NCBI RefSeq assembly: GCF_000227135.1
Contig: NC_018236.1
Location: forward strand, 5,616 to 69,615
DNA: 64,000 bases
Direction of reading: 5' to 3'
Source of the DNA: Leishmania donovani
Lineage: Eukaryota; Euglenozoa; Kinetoplastea; Trypanosomatida; Trypanosomatidae
Shown: in pieces, positions 60,976-64,000 of the stretch
Numbering within the stretch: position 1 is the stretch's first letter
Layout of the letters: every line of letters begins with the position of its first letter
Made by a program: the position numbers and the translations under genes
The notes under the pieces: generated by a model
Database searches by the model: none
What the model saw: the letters and a program-made list of their open reading frames with translations, nothing else
What the model was told of the DNA's origin: nothing

Positions 60976-62550
60976 ATGTCATCCCACGCGTCCCCCAGAC
61001 ACTCGAAGGAGGACACGCCGGTGCAGCGCTCCTTCGCGGATGAGGCGGCCGCTGCGGCAGACCTATTCGACCTCGCCGCCCCACCCTTGCAGCAGCCGCT
61101 GGTGGCACGCCTTGTCCCGCTCTACGCCGGGCTTCCCACTCTCGACCTCCATCAAGATAGCGGAAACGTGGTCGTCGGCCGCGGCAAGGACATCTCCGAG
61201 GACTACCGCATCGACGTCAGCGACAAGCTCTCCGCACGCCACTGCGAGCTGGCCGTGCATCCGGTGACGTTGCGCGTGGAGCTGCGCGACCTGTCGACCA
61301 ATGGTACCTTCTTGAACGGCAGGCGCGTCGCAAAGGGGGAGCGAGTCGTGCTGCAGAATGGTGACCGTGTTGCACTGACGCGACCAGCAGAAAGTGACGC
61401 TGGTGCTGGGCAGGCACCAAGCAGCGCCGTGGACGGCATTGCTGCCAACGGCCGCGTCGACTATATGTTTCAGCGACTTAAGCAGGAGACCACGCGAGCC
61501 CGCATGAGCGCGGAGTTGACGTGCTCCGTTTGCAAGTCCATTTTTCACCGGCCTTGCTCCGTGCTGCCCTGCATGCACGTCTTCTGTGCCGGGTGCATCA
61601 GCGGCTGGATGGCACAAGGGGAGCAACATGCATGCCCCAAGTGTCGCGTGAGCATCACCGACGTTCGTCCCACCCATCGCCTGCAGAGCTGCGCAGAGAA
61701 CTACCTGCTCGCGAACCCGGCCAGCCGCCGCCCGGCGGAGGAGCTCGCCCAGCTGGACGCCGCCGACAAGATCCACCCGTTGGGCATGAGGACTGGGAAG
61801 CGCAGTCGCAGCGACAATAGTGACTGCGACGGCGATGGCAAGTGCGGATCTCACAGTGATGGCGGTAGCGACACCGTCCGTGCTGTGCGTCACGCGGCAC
61901 TGGTCTTTGGCCACGCAGTGCCCCTCGCCGGCCCAAAGTGCGCCGAGTGCGACACGCCGAGCTCCATCGACGGCTTTCAATGCCCGGCAGGTGGCCCCCA
62001 TCTTCGCTGCTCGGCCTGTCGCTCCTGCTTCGCCGAGCGCCCGCTGTGTGGCCGGCCGCAGCGCTGCCACGTCTGCCACTTAGCCTTCTGCCACCTCTAC
62101 AGAGCGGGTGGCTGTGCGTGTACCGACGGGACGTCATTCCAGCCCTTCAAGGAACACGAACCCTTCAGCGTGCTGCCACCGCAAACCTTTAGCGGCAACA
62201 CGATTGAGCAGAACATCCTCTCCCACTATCTCGCCTCGCACAGCATTCTTGTCAAGGACGTGTGGTCGGCAGCGCTGGCGAAGTTTGAGGGCGGAGAGTG
62301 GGTCCCCGACATGGTTTTGATCAACGGCGCCATAAGGGCAGACTCACCGGTGTGCCGGCGGTGCGCAGCGACGGTGTTTGCAGGGCTACTCTTCGCCTAC
62401 CGCCGTCACCTCGCATCCGATGAGCTGCCAGAGTCAGTGAATAAGCGGCCCAACTGCTGGTACGGAAAGGAATGCCGCGCGCAGTTTCACAACGAGCAGC
62501 ACGCTCAGAACTACAACCATGTCTGCTACCAGGAGAAGCGCAAGGAATAG
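60976..62550 (+). CDS. CHFR-like E3 ubiquitin ligase (FHA, RING, Cys-rich, PBZ)
   Basis: A 524-residue protein with the full CHFR architecture. An FHA domain lies at about 64-136 (VVVGRGKD, SARHCEL, DLSTNGTFLNG), with the phosphothreonine-binding Arg, Ser, His and Asn present. A C3HC4 RING at 183-223 has all eight ligands (C183, C186, C199, H201, C204, C207, C220, C223). A Ser/Asp-rich linker and a Cys/His-rich region follow (about 310-380, CAECDTPSS...CSACRSCFAERPLCG...CHVCHLAFC). The C-terminus is a perfect poly(ADP-ribose)-binding zinc finger, C494-x5-C500-x8-H509-x5-H515 (CWYGKECRAQFHN...HAQNYNH). Human CHFR is a mitotic-stress checkpoint ubiquitin ligase that binds poly(ADP-ribose) through this finger. 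All visible metal ligands are intact, so activity is expected. Whether PAR is the ligand here is inference. Confidence 0.93.
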   Translation: MSSHASPRHSKEDTPVQRSFADEAAAAADLFDLAAPPLQQPLVARLVPLYAGLPTLDLHQDSGNVVVGRGKDISEDYRIDVSDKLSARHCELAVHPVTLRVELRDLSTNGTFLNGRRVAKGERVVLQNGDRVALTRPAESDAGAGQAPSSAVDGIAANGRVDYMFQRLKQETTRARMSAELTCSVCKSIFHRPCSVLPCMHVFCAGCISGWMAQGEQHACPKCRVSITDVRPTHRLQSCAENYLLANPASRRPAEELAQLDAADKIHPLGMRTGKRSRSDNSDCDGDGKCGSHSDGGSDTVRAVRHAALVFGHAVPLAGPKCAECDTPSSIDGFQCPAGGPHLRCSACRSCFAERPLCGRPQRCHVCHLAFCHLYRAGGCACTDGTSFQPFKEHEPFSVLPPQTFSGNTIEQNILSHYLASHSILVKDVWSAALAKFEGGEWVPDMVLINGAIRADSPVCRRCAATVFAGLLFAYRRHLASDELPESVNKRPNCWYGKECRAQFHNEQHAQNYNHVCYQEKRKE

Positions 62551-63186
62551 TGGCCTGATAGAGTGAGTGGCGAAAGAGCCTGCATTCGCGTGCGTCTGTT
62601 GGTCGGAAGTGGCCTTGCCAGTGAGCGCATGGTGGGCGCCGAGTTTAGCCTCTGCCCTCCTTTTCTCTTGCTCTCCTTGCGCGCCGTCTTTCTTCCTTTG
62701 ACATCCTCAGCGCGCGGGCGCCCCTCCCCTCCTCTTCCGTCTTTCCTTGTCCACGCTGCCCCCCCCCCCTCCTCCCTCGTGAGCAGCAGCCACGAAGCCG
62801 ACGAGCCACACAACCCTGTCGACGGCGCCGCTTCGCTAACTTCGGCGCCGCGGCGGATGGAAAAGGAAGACCCGCGATAACGCAAGGCCGCCCACCATGA
62901 CACCCCTCCCCCAACCTACCCACCCACTCATATCACGGCGGCGTCGACCCGCCCCCTTCTCCGGCAGACCACTCTAGCGCTCTCTCGCTCCCTCCCTCTG
63001 GGAGGGAGGACAGACACTCTTCGCATACGCCATCTTCGCCTTATCTCTTCAACACCTCCAGTAAAATCAAAAGCACCGCCCACATTTCATCCTCCCCCTG
63101 TCTCTTCCTCCCTCCACCGACACTCCTTTCGCCTTCCCCTCATCATCCTCTCCTCATCCGCCCCGATACACCTCCGCACCCCCACC
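62551..63186. other. Intergenic region before the ATG8-like array
   Basis: About 640 bases, the 3' UTR of the CHFR-like gene and spacer. It contains a C9 run near 62761 and an inverted repeat at about 62992-63008 (CTCCCTC/GAGGGAG type). No gene seen. Confidence 0.5.
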
Positions 63187-63471
63187 CACTCCACACAAAA
63201 CCAACGTCGCTGTGATTATTTCATCTCATATCCCACGCCGCTCCTCTCGCTCCGGTCCGCCCACCCGCCCATCCTCTCTCACACGCCGTCACTTCCGCCT
63301 GCACTGTCGCCAGCCTCTCCACAATCCCTCTCTCTCTCTCTGACGCCCCGACCCTCGCACAGCACGTTCTTACTGCCTGCTCAGCCTGCATTCATCCCAC
63401 CCACCACCACCCCCACACACACGCACTCCCACTCCCCCCTCCCCCAGGCCACCCCAACCATCACCATGTCC
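63187..63471 (+). repeat. Direct repeat unit, copy 1 (5' flank of ATG8-like gene)
   Basis: 285 bases that recur, as far as I can see identically, at 63571-63855. The unit includes a GATTATTTCATCTCATATCC stretch, a CT repeat, a strong pyrimidine tract and acceptor AG at 63446-63447, and the start codon ATGTCC at 63466. The offset between copies is 384 bases, but 99 of these are N, so the true spacing is unknown. Confidence 0.93.
63466..63471 (+). CDS. ATG8-like gene, first array copy, truncated by the N gap
   Basis: Only the ATG and the second codon (Met-Ser) are present before the run of N. Because the whole upstream flank is identical to that of the next copy, this is the start of a first tandem gene whose coding sequence and 3' UTR are missing from the assembly. 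Confidence 0.7.
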
Positions 63472-63570
63472 NNNNNNNNNNNNNNNNNNNNNNNNNNNNN
63501 NNNNNNNNNNNNNNNNNNNNNNNNNNNNNNNNNNNNNNNNNNNNNNNNNNNNNNNNNNNNNNNNNNNNNN
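63472..63570. other. Assembly gap (99 N)
   Basis: Ninety-nine unknown bases, probably a fixed-size placeholder. It falls exactly inside a duplicated gene unit and therefore probably marks a collapsed tandem array. A complete ATG8-like gene would need more than 350 bases after the ATG, so real sequence is missing. Confidence 0.97.
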
Positions 63571-63855
63571 CACTCCACACAAAACCAACGTCGCTGTGAT
63601 TATTTCATCTCATATCCCACGCCGCTCCTCTCGCTCCGGTCCGCCCACCCGCCCATCCTCTCTCACACGCCGTCACTTCCGCCTGCACTGTCGCCAGCCT
63701 CTCCACAATCCCTCTCTCTCTCTCTGACGCCCCGACCCTCGCACAGCACGTTCTTACTGCCTGCTCAGCCTGCATTCATCCCACCCACCACCACCCCCAC
63801 ACACACGCACTCCCACTCCCCCCTCCCCCAGGCCACCCCAACCATCACCATGTCC
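63571..63855 (+). repeat. Direct repeat unit, copy 2 (5' flank of ATG8-like gene)
   Basis: The second copy of the unit at 63187-63471, with the same pyrimidine tract, acceptor AG (63830-63831) and start codon (63850). It begins immediately after the N run. Confidence 0.93.
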
Positions 63856-64000
63856 GCCTACGTGTTGTCGACGCCGCTGGAGGCCCGCGTTGCGAAGTGC
63901 GCGAGCCTGCGCGCTGCGAACGCGGTGCCCGTTGTCGTGGAGGAGGCGCAGGCGCGCGGCGGCAAGGCGCACTTCAGCGCGCTGGCGCGCGAGACGACGG
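63850..64000 (+). CDS. ATG8-like ubiquitin-fold protein, partial (5' end)
   Basis: The first 50 codons of a gene that continues past the window. The product begins MSAYVLSTPLEARVAKCASL and continues with RAANAVPVVVEEAQARG. The pattern LE-x-R-x(6-7)-LR-x(4)-VPVVVE-x-A corresponds to the N-terminal helices and first strand of ATG8 (LExR...R...P-x-VPVIVERA). ATG8 is the ubiquitin-like protein conjugated to phosphatidylethanolamine on autophagosomes. Leishmania carries divergent multi-copy ATG8-like families (ATG8A, B and C) in tandem arrays; the departure from canonical ATG8 and the duplicated flank suggest one of these. Which one cannot be told from 50 residues. Confidence 0.75.
   Translation, partial: MSAYVLSTPLEARVAKCASLRAANAVPVVVEEAQARGGKAHFSALARETT

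Overview
The window is the left end of a chromosome from a trypanosomatid protozoan, most probably Leishmania or a close Leishmaniinae relative. It opens with C-rich CCCTAA telomere repeats. Every supportable gene lies on the + strand, has no intron and is preceded by a polypyrimidine tract and an AG of the kind used for spliced-leader trans-splicing. The gene set includes a PEX11-type glycosomal protein and the trypanosomatid-specific flagellar pocket collar protein BILBO1. BILBO1 together with an ATG8-like array matches what I recall of the left arm of Leishmania chromosome 9. This synteny is from memory and I cannot fix the species.

Layout: 1-1875 is telomere and gene-free subtelomere. From 1.9 to 14.5 kb a compact cluster encodes a TEX9-like coiled-coil protein, a WDR74/Nsa1-like WD40 protein, a small COX6A-like membrane protein, a 61-aa unknown, a CstF-77/Rna14-like HAT protein, a PEX11-family protein, the GPI de-N-acetylase (PIG-L/GPI12), a decayed endonuclease III copy followed by the intact endonuclease III, and a first RRM protein. 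From 14.5 to 34.4 kb come a UBA/RWD/DEIH-box RNA helicase with C-terminal zinc knuckles and two more RRM proteins of the same type as the first. The third RRM gene is isolated between two very long gene-free stretches of about 11.1 kb and 12.3 kb, rich in pyrimidines, poly-C runs and (GT)n tracts, with islands of complex sequence that may be degenerate retroposons. From 46.6 kb to the end the genes are BILBO1, a single-pass membrane protein, a repeat protein with FxPxV-type motifs, a kinesin-4-like motor, a CHFR-like FHA-RING-PBZ protein and the start of an ATG8-like tandem array interrupted by a 99-N assembly gap.

Functionally the window mixes housekeeping genes with a 3' half that is cytoskeletal (BILBO1, kinesin, possibly the repeat protein) and regulatory (three RRM proteins, CHFR-like ligase). 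Transcription would be polycistronic, running away from the telomere, so regulation is expected mainly through UTRs. The most unusual items are the endonuclease III pseudogene with readable lesions, the giant non-coding flanks of the third RRM gene, the PBZ finger of the CHFR homologue and the collapsed ATG8-like array.
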